Shown piece after piece: positions 56,732 through 64,000 of a stretch of 64,000 nt of DNA. The stretch lies in the NCBI RefSeq assembly GCF_007858535.1, contig NZ_CP040174.1:3224001-3288000 (forward strand), in the 5' to 3' direction. The translations under genes and the position numbers were made by a program. The DNA is from Arthrobacter sp. UKPF54-2 (GTDB lineage: Bacteria; Actinomycetota; Actinomycetes; Actinomycetales; Micrococcaceae). Numbering within the stretch: the stretch's first letter is position 1; the number at the start of each line of letters is the position of its first letter. Under the pieces are notes generated by a model, which was not told the origin of the DNA, did no database searches, and saw only the letters and a list, made by a program, of their open reading frames with translations.

Positions 56732-57610
56732 ATGCCTTCTCTGACCTCGACTGCACCCATCGGCACCCTTGTCCCGGGAACAGTCAGCCCCCAGCTCGCC
56801 GTGCCGGCCTCGATTCCGCGCCCCGAGTACGTCGGCAAGCCAGCCCCGGCCAAGTTCACGGGCTCCGAGGTCAAGTCCGCCGAGACCATCGAGAAGATCC
56901 GCATCGCCTCGCGGATTGCCGCCCAGGCGATTGTGGAGGTCGGCAAGCACATCGCGCCCGGTGTCACCACCGACCAGCTGGACCGGGTGGGGCACGAATT
57001 CCTCCTCGACCACCAGGCGTACCCGTCCACTCTCGGCTACCGGGGCTTCCCCAAGTCCCTCTGCTCCTCGCTCAACGAGGTGATCTGCCATGGCATCCCG
57101 GACAGCACGGTGGTGCAGGACGGCGACATCCTCAACATCGACATCACGGCCTTCATCGGCGGCGTGCACGGCGACACCAACTACACCTTCCTCGTCGGCG
57201 ACGTCGACGAGGAATCCCGGCTGCTGGTCGAACGCACGGAAGAGTCGCTGCGCCGAGCCATCCGCGCGGTGGCGCCGGGCCGCGAAATCAACGTGATCGG
57301 CCGGACCATCGAGTCCTACGCCAAGCGCTTCGGCTACGGCGTCGTCCGGGACTTTACCGGGCACGGCGTCGGCGAAGCCTTCCACACCGGGCTGATCATC
57401 CCGCACTACGACGCCGCGCCCGCCTACAACACCGTGATGGAGGCCGGTATGGTCTTCACGATCGAGCCCATGCTCACGCTGGGCACCGTCGAGTGGGACA
57501 TGTGGGCCGATGACTGGACCGTCGTGACCCGGGACCGCAAGCGCACCGCCCAGTTTGAGCACACCCTGCTGGTCACGGAGTCCGGCGCCGAGGTCCTCAC
57601 CCTCCCCTGA
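56732..57610 (+). CDS. map: Methionine aminopeptidase type I
   Basis: Map removes the initiator methionine from nascent proteins with a two-metal site. The 292-residue protein has an N-terminal extension of about 40 residues with PEYVGKPAP, a linker typical of actinobacterial type 1c enzymes, before the pita-bread domain. Metal ligands are seen as the Asp pair in [12 protein letters not shown], His in GHGVGEAFH, Glu in FTIEPML and Glu in FEHTLLVT. The ATG at 56732 sits 6 bases after a -10 element, so translation is probably leaderless. ppgK follows after 49 bases on the same strand. Confidence 0.94.
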   Translation: MPSLTSTAPIGTLVPGTVSPQLAVPASIPRPEYVGKPAPAKFTGSEVKSAETIEKIRIASRIAAQAIVEVGKHIAPGVTTDQLDRVGHEFLLDHQAYPSTLGYRGFPKSLCSSLNEVICHGIPDSTVVQDGDILNIDITAFIGGVHGDTNYTFLVGDVDEESRLLVERTEESLRRAIRAVAPGREINVIGRTIESYAKRFGYGVVRDFTGHGVGEAFHTGLIIPHYDAAPAYNTVMEAGMVFTIEPMLTLGTVEWDMWADDWTVVTRDRKRTAQFEHTLLVTESGAEVLTLP

Positions 57611-57659
57611 CCCCGCACCACCGAAGACCCACCCCGACCCTGCCACGAACGGAAGCCCA

Positions 57660-58463
57660 TTGGCCAAGAAGGACGATAAGTCGAAGAAGAACGCCCCGCT
57701 GATCGGCATCGACATCGGTGGCACCGGCATCAAGGGTGGAATTGTTGACCTGAAGAAGGGCAAGCTGGTGGGCGACCGCCTCCGCGTGCCCACCCCGCAG
57801 CCGTCCACCCCCGAAGCCGTCGCGGAGGTCGTCGCCCAGGTTGTGGCGGAACTGTCCAAGCGCCCGGACGCCCCGGCCGCGGATTCCCCGGTCGGCGTGA
57901 CCTTCCCGGGCATCATCCAGCACGGCGTGGTCCACTCCGCGGCCAACGTCGACCACTCGTGGCTGAACCTTGACATCGACGCGCTGCTTACCGCCCGCCT
58001 GGGCCGGCCGGTTGAGGTCATCAACGACGCCGACGCCGCCGGCCTCGCCGAGGCGCGCTACGGCGCGGGCGAAGGCGTCGCGGGCACCGTCCTGGTGATC
58101 ACCCTCGGCACCGGGATCGGCTCGGCCTTCATCTTCAACGGCAAGCTCGTTCCGAACGCGGAGCTGGGCCACCTGGAAATCGACGGCTACGACGCCGAGA
58201 GCAAGGCCTCCGCCGTCGCCCGTGAGCGCGACGGGCTGAGCTGGGCCGAATACAGCGTGCTGCTGCAGCGCTACTTCTCCCACGTCGAGTTCCTCTTCTC
58301 CCCCGAACTCTTTATCGTCGGCGGCGGCATCTCCAAGCGGGCCGACGAGTACCTGCCGCACATGTCGCTGCGCACGCCGATCGTCCCGGCCGAACTGAAG
58401 AACGACGCGGGCATCGTGGGCGCGGCGATCGAGGTGGCCCTGACGCACAAGCTGGCCAAGTAG
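57660..58463 (+). CDS. ppgK: Polyphosphate glucokinase
   Basis: PpgK phosphorylates glucose with polyphosphate (or ATP) to give glucose 6-phosphate in actinobacteria. The 267-residue ROK-family protein has the phosphate loop IGIDIGGTGIKGGIVD near the start, the NDADAAGLAEARYG motif with the catalytic Asp, and TLGTGIGSAF. The length and the PpgK-type spacing match the strictly polyphosphate-using branch. I start it at TTG 57660, 49 bases after map, with GGAAG 4-8 bases upstream; the N-terminal AKKDDKSKKN leader is basic. A stable hairpin follows the stop. Confidence 0.92.
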   Translation: MAKKDDKSKKNAPLIGIDIGGTGIKGGIVDLKKGKLVGDRLRVPTPQPSTPEAVAEVVAQVVAELSKRPDAPAADSPVGVTFPGIIQHGVVHSAANVDHSWLNLDIDALLTARLGRPVEVINDADAAGLAEARYGAGEGVAGTVLVITLGTGIGSAFIFNGKLVPNAELGHLEIDGYDAESKASAVARERDGLSWAEYSVLLQRYFSHVEFLFSPELFIVGGGISKRADEYLPHMSLRTPIVPAELKNDAGIVGAAIEVALTHKLAK

Positions 58464-58482
58464 CCCGGGCCTTAAAGTGGAG

Positions 58483-58522
58483 CCGGTGGTGGCCACGGCT
58501 TCCCCTCCGCTGCCACCACCGG
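58483..58522. terminator. Terminator between ppgK and nrdR
   Basis: A perfect 11-bp stem (CCGGTGGTGGC) with an 18-base loop lies between the convergent genes ppgK and nrdR and may serve both. Confidence 0.7.
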
Positions 58523-58535
58523 AACTTGGTCGAGC

Positions 58536-59027
58536 CTAGAGCGGGCTCTTTTGCGAGTTTTTGCCTTCCAGCCCCTTGGACTCGGCCTCGTGTCGGAGCA
58601 GGGCGATGGCGGACTCGAAGTCTTCCAGCGATTCGAAGGCTTGGTACACGCTCGCGAAGCGCAGGTAGGCCACCTCGTCGAGGCGCTGCAAGGGGTTGAG
58701 GATCGCGAGGCCCACTTCGTGGGCGTCGATTTCGGCGGCGCCGGAGGCCCGGATGGTCTCCTCGACCTCCTGGGCGAGCATGGCGAGGTCGTCCTCGGTG
58801 ACGGGCCTGCCCTGGCAGGCCTTCCGCACCCCGTTGATCACCTTGCTGCGGCTGAACGGCTCGCCGACGCCGGAGCGCTTGATCACGGTCAGGCTGGTGG
58901 TTTCCACGGTGGTGAAGCGGCGCCCGCATTCGGGGCACTGGCGGCGGCGGCGGATCGCGGAGCCGTCGTCGGCGATGCGGCTGTCAACTACCCGCGAGTC
59001 AGGGTTGCGGCAGAACGGGCAATACAC
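58536..59027 (-). CDS. nrdR: Transcriptional repressor NrdR
   Basis: NrdR senses nucleotides through an ATP-cone and represses ribonucleotide reductase genes. The 163-residue protein has the zinc ribbon CPFC...CPEC (residues 3-6 and 31-34) with [15 protein letters not shown], then the ATP cone ([24 protein letters not shown]). The GTG at 59027 follows GGGAGG by 7 bases and gives the exact family start VYCPFC; the ATG 10 codons upstream has no support. No nrd genes are in the window. A degenerate NrdR-box-like palindrome lies in its upstream region. Confidence 0.94.
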   Translation of the reverse strand: MYCPFCRNPDSRVVDSRIADDGSAIRRRRQCPECGRRFTTVETTSLTVIKRSGVGEPFSRSKVINGVRKACQGRPVTEDDLAMLAQEVEETIRASGAAEIDAHEVGLAILNPLQRLDEVAYLRFASVYQAFESLEDFESAIALLRHEAESKGLEGKNSQKSPL

Positions 59028-59138
59028 GTCGGTTCCTCCCCTGTCGCAAGCCTGCACACCCCTGAAGGTGCCGCAGCACCGTTGCGGTGCTTCCGGAATC
59101 AGTTTACGACTAGATGTTGCTGAATAACAAGCCTGTAA

Positions 59139-59154
59139 TTACTACATGTTGTGG
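59139..59154 (-). promoter_or_regulatory. Possible NrdR box
   Basis: The minus-strand sequence CCACAACATGTAGTAA matches the NrdR box consensus at 11 of 16 positions, including the CwA and TwG arms. It lies about 112 bases upstream of the nrdR start and just after hisD. NrdR boxes usually come in pairs and I see only one. Confidence 0.3.
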
Positions 59155-59175
59155 TTGGGGGCGCCCCGCGGCACC

Positions 59176-60597
59176 CTAGCTACCGGCGGCGAACCGGGCG
59201 GTGACGGCCTCGCCGTGGGCCGGCAGGTCCTCCGCGCCGGAGAGGCTGACGATATGCCCGCTGACTTCCGCGAGGGCGTCCTTGCTGTAGTTGACCACCT
59301 GGATGGCGCGCAGGAATGTGGTCACGTTCAGCCCGGAGGAGAACGCCGCGGTTCCGCTGGTGGGCAGCACGTGGTTGGACCCGGCGCAGTAATCGCCCAG
59401 GCTGACCGGGCTGTAGTCCCCCACAAAGATGGCGCCGGCGTTGCGGATCCGGCCGGCGACGGCGGCGGCGTCGGCGGTCATGATTTCGAGGTGTTCGGCG
59501 GCGTACGCGTCGCAGGCGGCGATGCCCTGCGCCAGGTCCTCGACGAGGACAACGCCGGACTGCGGACCGGACAGGGCCTGGCGGACCCGGGCGCTGTGCT
59601 TGGTCGCGGCTGCCTGGATGTCGAGTTCGCGACGGACGGCGGCGGCGAGCTCGTCCGAGTCCGTGATCAGCACGGAGGCCGCCTGCGGATCATGCTCGGC
59701 CTGGCTGATGAGATCGGCCGCGACCAGGGCCGGCCGGGCCGTCGCGTCGGCCAGGATGGCGATTTCGGTGGTGCCGGCCTCCGAGTCAATCCCCACCACA
59801 CCCTTCACGAGCCGCTTGGCGGTGGCGACGAAGATGTTTCCGGGCCCGGTGACGACATCGACAGCGTCAATGCCGGCGTCGGATTCATTCCTGGTGCCGC
59901 CGGGGATGCCGTAGGCGAAGGCGGCGATGGCCTGGGCGCCGCCGATCGCGTAGACCTCGTCGATGCCCAGCAGGCATGCGGCCGCCAGGATCGTGGGGTG
60001 CGGCAGGCCGCCAAAGTCCTTCTGCGGCGGTGAGGCCAAGGCGATGGATTCTACGCCGGCGGCCAGTGCCGGGACGACGTTCATAATGACCGAGGAGGGG
60101 TAGACGGCCAGGCCGCCGGGGACGTAGAGCCCGACGCGGGCCACCGGGACCCAGTTCTGGCTGACCATGGCGCCCTCGCCGAGTTCGACGTCGGTGTCGG
60201 CCGGGTGCTGCGCGTCGGCAAAGCGGCGTGCCCGGCGGATGGATTCCTCGAGGGCGGCGCGCACCGCCGGGTCCAGCCCGGCCAGGGCGGCCGTGAGCGC
60301 CGCGGCGGGAACGCGTGGGTGGGCCTGGTCGACGCCGTCGAAGGTCAGGGCCAGCTCCCGCAGGGCCTCGAAGCCCTGGGAGCGGACGGCCGAGATGATG
60401 TCCAGGACCTTTTGCTCGGCGTCGGCCACGGTCCCGTGCTGGGCCCGCGGGACGGCGGCGCGGAGCCCCGCGAGGGACAACCGCTGGCCGCGGACGTCCA
60501 CGGTGCGGAACTGCACGGCACGGGCATCAACGGCGGGAGAATCTACGGTGCGGTCGTTGAGGGCGGCGGAGACTGGGCTGTCAGCAGTTGGGGTCAC
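59176..60597 (-). CDS. hisD: Histidinol dehydrogenase
   Basis: HisD oxidises histidinol to histidine in two NAD-dependent steps. The 473-residue protein includes [19 protein letters not shown], the zinc-binding region [14 protein letters not shown] (with Gln and His ligands), AEHLEIM (the catalytic Glu-His pair) and [18 protein letters not shown] leader of about 30 residues precedes the core; the ATG at 60597 is used. No other his genes are in the window, so histidine genes are split. hisD and nrdR are on the same strand with a 148-base gap. Confidence 0.95.
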   Translation of the reverse strand: MTPTADSPVSAALNDRTVDSPAVDARAVQFRTVDVRGQRLSLAGLRAAVPRAQHGTVADAEQKVLDIISAVRSQGFEALRELALTFDGVDQAHPRVPAAALTAALAGLDPAVRAALEESIRRARRFADAQHPADTDVELGEGAMVSQNWVPVARVGLYVPGGLAVYPSSVIMNVVPALAAGVESIALASPPQKDFGGLPHPTILAAACLLGIDEVYAIGGAQAIAAFAYGIPGGTRNESDAGIDAVDVVTGPGNIFVATAKRLVKGVVGIDSEAGTTEIAILADATARPALVAADLISQAEHDPQAASVLITDSDELAAAVRRELDIQAAATKHSARVRQALSGPQSGVVLVEDLAQGIAACDAYAAEHLEIMTADAAAVAGRIRNAGAIFVGDYSPVSLGDYCAGSNHVLPTSGTAAFSSGLNVTTFLRAIQVVNYSKDALAEVSGHIVSLSGAEDLPAHGEAVTARFAAGS

Positions 60598-60668
60598 GCG
60601 ACCATTTTACGCGCCGGCAGGTCCGGTCCCTGACCGGGCCGCGTCCGGCCGGCGGCATCAGGCGCCCG

Positions 60669-61292
60669 TCAGGCCTCCGGTCCGGGTGCCGGCGCGGGCG
60701 CCGGCTCGGTCTCGGGCTCGGTGTGGCCGAACACCGTGGCGAAGAAAATGGCCAGAGCTGTGGCGGCTGGCCAGATGAGCAGCAGGGCGTAGGCACGCAG
60801 CGAAAAGGCGATGCTGGCGCTGGCCGAGGTGTCCTCCGAGGCGCCCCACCAGCTGCCGGCGAGCACACCGGTCCCCCACGCCAGGAGGGCACCCGCGGCG
60901 CCGGCCGCGACGGCCAGGACCACCGTCGCCGAGCCCAGCCGTGCGGGCCGGTTGCCGGCGACCAGGACCCCGGCAAGGCAGCCTGCCAGCAGGAACAGCG
61001 CGGCCAGCACCAGGTCCCGCGGCAGCCAGGTTTCGGGGTTGCTGCCGGTGCCCAGCGCCGGGTCGCGGGTGATCAGGTTGAGGCCGGTCGGCGCCAGCAG
61101 CCACCAGAGCAGGCCTACCGGAAGCCCGGCCGCCGCGATCGCCACCAGCCCCTTCCACGGCAGTCCGTTCCACTGCACGTCCTGCCAGGGCAATCCCCGC
61201 CAGGGGACCGCGCGGCGGGGCGGGACAGCGGTGCCAGGCCCGGTAGCGTGGTCGTGGTGGTCAACGGGCAGGTGCACCGCGGGTTGTGTCAT
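60669..61292 (-). CDS. Hypothetical membrane protein
   Basis: This 207-residue protein of no recognised family begins with a His/Pro-rich cytoplasmic leader (MTQPAVHLPVDHHDHATG). Four hydrophobic helices follow (about 53-72, 97-117, 124-147 and 165-187), then the acidic Pro-rich tail EPETEPAPAPAPG. A short motif PWRGLPWQDVQWNGLPWKGL repeats Trp-containing units before helix 1. It resembles the short DUF2567-type proteins only in architecture, and I make no functional claim. It lies between hisD and the divergent flavin reductase gene. Confidence 0.7.
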   Translation of the reverse strand: MTQPAVHLPVDHHDHATGPGTAVPPRRAVPWRGLPWQDVQWNGLPWKGLVAIAAAGLPVGLLWWLLAPTGLNLITRDPALGTGSNPETWLPRDLVLAALFLLAGCLAGVLVAGNRPARLGSATVVLAVAAGAAGALLAWGTGVLAGSWWGASEDTSASASIAFSLRAYALLLIWPAATALAIFFATVFGHTEPETEPAPAPAPGPEA

Positions 61293-61454
61293 GCAATAAA
61301 TCTTAACAACGGATCCGGCGGGGCCGGACATTACGCCGCCGCACGCCACGTGACGCGCCGCGGAGCCGATGCGGGGCCGCGAATACCGCAGGGCGCGCCC
61401 GGCGGAATACGCTGGCAGGAAGCACCGGTGACAATTGCAGGGAGATGACGCACA

Positions 61455-61955
61455 GTGGCCTCAGCCGAAGAAGCCTTCGAGGGAACGTTCAAGGAGATGT
61501 TCCGCCGCCATGCGGCCGGCGTCGCGATCATCACGGCGAACTACAACGGCGTCCCCTATGGTTTCACCGCCACCTCGGTGGCGTCGCTCTCGGCCAAGCC
61601 GCCGCGATTCACCTTCAACATGGCCCGCACCTCCAGCTCCTGGCCCGCGGTGGCCAACTCCGGCTATATCGGGGTGCATATGCTCGGCCTAGACAACCAG
61701 GAGCTCGCCGACCGCTTCGCCCGCGGCCGCAACCGGTTCGAGGGCGACCACTGGGAGCTCGGCCCGCACGAGGTGCCGATCCTCAAGGATGTGTCCGGCT
61801 GGCTGATCGGCAAGATCCAGATGCGGCTCTCCTTCGAGAACAACGCCGTCGTGGTCGTCGAGGTGGTCGCCGGCGAGGTCGGTGAGCAAGGCGTGCCGCT
61901 GCTTTACCACGGCGGCAGCTACAGCCAGCCGGTGCCGCTCGACTACGAGATCTAG
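61455..61955 (+). CDS. Flavin reductase family protein
   Basis: This 166-residue protein has the FMN-binding split-barrel of flavin reductase-like domains: MFRRHAAGVAIITANYNGVPYGFTATSVASLS and FNMARTSSSWPAVANSGYIGVHML. Related proteins supply reduced flavin to monooxygenases or bind flavin for other uses. No dedicated monooxygenase lies nearby, so the partner is unknown. The ATG at 61455 is preceded by the GGGAG-like site GCAGGGAGATGACGCACAGTG. It converges on dnaE with 14 bases between stops. Confidence 0.85.
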   Translation: MASAEEAFEGTFKEMFRRHAAGVAIITANYNGVPYGFTATSVASLSAKPPRFTFNMARTSSSWPAVANSGYIGVHMLGLDNQELADRFARGRNRFEGDHWELGPHEVPILKDVSGWLIGKIQMRLSFENNAVVVVEVVAGEVGEQGVPLLYHGGSYSQPVPLDYEI

Positions 61956-61969
61956 GCCTACCGCCCGGC

Positions 61970-64000
61970 CTAGCCGTCGAGGCAGGTCGGGCCGAGGAGG
62001 ACCTTCAGGTCGCCGAACAGCGAGGGGCTGGGATTGACCCGCAGATGCACGGGCAGCCCCATGACCTCCACGCGGGAGTCGCCGTGCAGATGCAGCCGGA
62101 CCTCCGACTTGCCGCGGTGGGTCCGGAGCACCTCGCCGAGTTCGTTAACCACGGCCTCGGTGGCCTTGTGCGTCGGCATGGTGATCACCAGCGGCCCGTC
62201 CAGGCCTTCGCTGAGGTCCGGGACCGAGAGTTCCATGCAGTTCAGGGCCACGGCCCCGTCGTCGCGGCGCTGCAGCCGACCCTTGACGACGACGATCAGG
62301 TCCTCGGCCAGCACCGACGCGATCGGGCCGTAGACCTGGCCGAAGAACATCACTTCCACCGAGCCGCCGAGGTCTTCGATTTCGGCGCGGGCGTAGGCGT
62401 TGCCGCTGGCCTTGGCGATCCGCCGGCTCAGTGAGGTGATCATGCCCGCGATGGTGATGATGGCGCCGTCATGCGGTCCGTCCTCGGCGATGATCGAGGT
62501 GATGGACTGGTCCGCGTGCTGGCTCAGCAGCCCCTCGAGGCCCTGCAGCGGGTGGTCCGAGACGTAGAGCCCGAGCATGTCGCGTTCGAAGGACAGCTTG
62601 TCCTTCTTTTCCCACTCGGGCAGGTCCGGGATCTCGATGCTGAGCGAGGACTCCGACTCGGTGTCCTCGAAGCCGGCGAACAGGTCAAACTGCCCGATCG
62701 CCTCGTTGCGCTTAAGCGTGATGACAGAGTCGATGGCCTCTTCGTGGATCATGGCCAGGGCCCGGCGGTGGTGGCCGAGCGAGTCGAAGGCCCCGGCTTT
62801 GATCAGCGATTCGATGGTGCGCTTGTTGCAGACGACGGCCGGCACCTTCATCAGGTAGTCCTTGAAGGAGGTGTAGGCGCCTTCGCGTTCGCGTGCGGCC
62901 ACCATCGCGTCGACAGCGTTGGCGCCGACGTTGCGGATGGCGCCCATGCCGAAGCGGATGTCGTTGCCCACCGGGGTGAAGTTGAGCGCGGACTCGTTGA
63001 CGTCGGGGGGCAGCACCGTGATGCCCATGCGGCGGCATTCGTTCAGGTAGATCGCCGACTTGTCCTTGTCGTCGCCGACGGAGGTCAGCAGGGCAGCCAT
63101 GTATTCCGGCGCGTAGTGCGCCTTCAGGTAGGCGGTCCAGTAGGAGATCACACCGTATGCGGCCGAGTGGGCCTTGTTGAATGCATAGTCGGAGAAGGGC
63201 AGCAGGATGTCCCAGAGGGTCTTGACCGCCTCCATGGAGTAGCCGTTGTCCTGCATGCCCTGGGAGAAGCCGGCGAACTGTTTGTCCAGCTCTGACTTCT
63301 TCTTTTTGCCCATGGCGCGGCGCAGGATGTCGGCCTGGCCGAGGGTGTACCCGGCCAGCTTCTGCGCGACGGCCATGACCTGCTCCTGATACACGATCAG
63401 GCCGTAGGTGCCGCCGAGGATCTCCGCGAGCGGCTCCTCCAGCTCGGGGTGGATCGGGATGACTTCCTGGATGCCGTTCTTGCGCAGCGCGTAGTCGGTG
63501 TGCGCGTTGGCGCCCATGGGTCCCGGGCGGTACAGCGCCAGGACGGCGGAGATGTCTTCGAAGTTGTCAGGCTTCATCAGCTTCAGCAGCGACCGCATCG
63601 GTCCGCCGTCGAGCTGGAAGACCCCGAGGGTGTCGCCGCGGGCCAGCAGCTCGTAGGAGGCGGCGTCGTCCAGGGCCAGTGCCTCGAGGTCCAGGTCCAC
63701 GCCGCGGTTCATCTTGATGTTTTCCAGGGCGTCGGAAATGATCGTCAGGTTCCGCAGGCCGAGGAAGTCCATCTTGATCAGGCCGAGGCCCTCGGAGGTC
63801 GGGTAGTCGAACTGCGTGATGACCTGGCCGTCCTGGAAGCGGCGCATGATCGGGATGACGTCGATGATGGGGTCCGAGGACATGATGACGCCGGCGGCGT
63901 GCACGCCCCACTGCCGCTTCAGGCCTTCAATGCCTAGGGCGGTCTCAAAGACCTTCGCGGCTTCCGGGTCGGTGCTGATCAGCTGCCGGAAATCGCCGGC
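61970..64000 (-). CDS. dnaE: DNA polymerase III subunit alpha (partial)
   Basis: The gene runs off the right edge and 676 residues of its C-terminal half are visible. The stretch GVHAAGVIMS, then GLIKMDFLGLRNLTII, carries the third catalytic Asp of the palm domain. VIPIHPELEEPLAEILGGTYGLIVYQEQVM is the fingers region. Later come AFNKAHSAAYGVISYWTAYLKAHY, the helix-hairpin-helix region (GAIRNVGANAVDAMVA), and an OB-fold domain (IITIAGMITSLSRRI, YARAEIEDLGGSVEVMFF). DnaE is the main replicative polymerase of actinobacteria. The missing N-terminus would hold the PHP domain. Confidence 0.95.
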   Translation of the reverse strand, partial: AGDFRQLISTDPEAAKVFETALGIEGLKRQWGVHAAGVIMSSDPIIDVIPIMRRFQDGQVITQFDYPTSEGLGLIKMDFLGLRNLTIISDALENIKMNRGVDLDLEALALDDAASYELLARGDTLGVFQLDGGPMRSLLKLMKPDNFEDISAVLALYRPGPMGANAHTDYALRKNGIQEVIPIHPELEEPLAEILGGTYGLIVYQEQVMAVAQKLAGYTLGQADILRRAMGKKKKSELDKQFAGFSQGMQDNGYSMEAVKTLWDILLPFSDYAFNKAHSAAYGVISYWTAYLKAHYAPEYMAALLTSVGDDKDKSAIYLNECRRMGITVLPPDVNESALNFTPVGNDIRFGMGAIRNVGANAVDAMVAAREREGAYTSFKDYLMKVPAVVCNKRTIESLIKAGAFDSLGHHRRALAMIHEEAIDSVITLKRNEAIGQFDLFAGFEDTESESSLSIEIPDLPEWEKKDKLSFERDMLGLYVSDHPLQGLEGLLSQHADQSITSIIAEDGPHDGAIITIAGMITSLSRRIAKASGNAYARAEIEDLGGSVEVMFFGQVYGPIASVLAEDLIVVVKGRLQRRDDGAVALNCMELSVPDLSEGLDGPLVITMPTHKATEAVVNELGEVLRTHRGKSEVRLHLHGDSRVEVMGLPVHLRVNPSPSLFGDLKVLLGPTCLDG

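Overview
This 64 kb window looks like chromosomal core DNA from a high-GC actinobacterium, most likely Arthrobacter/Pseudarthrobacter or a close relative in the Micrococcaceae. The evidence is the set of actinobacterial families (SepH, DUF3093, DUF3159, DUF3710, DUF4191, DUF4192, DUF4193, DUF5998, PAC2), a fused CydDC transporter, a GlnR-type operator, a second type IIA topoisomerase pair, and gene orders that follow those I know from Mycobacterium and Streptomyces. I assign 54 coding features: two run off the window edges (trkA at the left, dnaE at the right) and one is a probable frameshifted small gene. I see no rRNA, tRNA, CRISPR array, prophage, insertion sequence or integrase.

Layout. 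1-7.5 kb: end of a Trk potassium gene, then DUF3159, OB-fold and DUF3710 genes, dut, DUF3093, DUF4193, the division protein gene sepH, a phosphodiesterase-like enzyme and DUF5998. 7.5-15 kb: a large GNAT/acyl-CoA-synthetase fusion (Pat-like) divergent from parC, then VOC, DinB and double-GNAT genes. 15-23 kb: the cytochrome bd operon cydA-cydB-cydDC, divergent from a blaI repressor and M56 membrane protease pair; three 17-bp dyads of identical geometry lie in their shared control region. 23-31 kb: parE, a small zinc-binding-like protein, the principal sigma factor sigA, DUF4192, an MFS transporter and a PAC2 protein. 31-41 kb: leucyl aminopeptidase, lpdA, the E2 gene sucB, a small membrane protein, OsmC and a very large tricorn-type protease. 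41-50 kb: a TIGR01777 epimerase, a degenerate-motif membrane Ser/Thr kinase, lipB-lipA, DUF4191, DUF3817, RDD, and glnA1 with a well-formed GlnR box. 50-58.5 kb: glnE and glnA2, panB, YceI, a 54-residue SPOR-like protein, map and ppgK. 58.5-64 kb: nrdR, hisD, a membrane protein, a flavin reductase and the 3' part of dnaE.

Functional links. Lipoate synthesis (lipB, lipA) sits with its main client, the two-lipoyl-domain E2, and with lpdA. GlnE sits between an adenylylatable GlnA1 and a GlnA2 that lacks the modified tyrosine. The most notable regulatory hypothesis is that the BlaI/M56 pair, best known from beta-lactam resistance, controls the high-affinity terminal oxidase. Two intergenic palindromes built from the same 17-mer (about 12.9 and 47.1 kb) suggest a dispersed REP-like repeat family.
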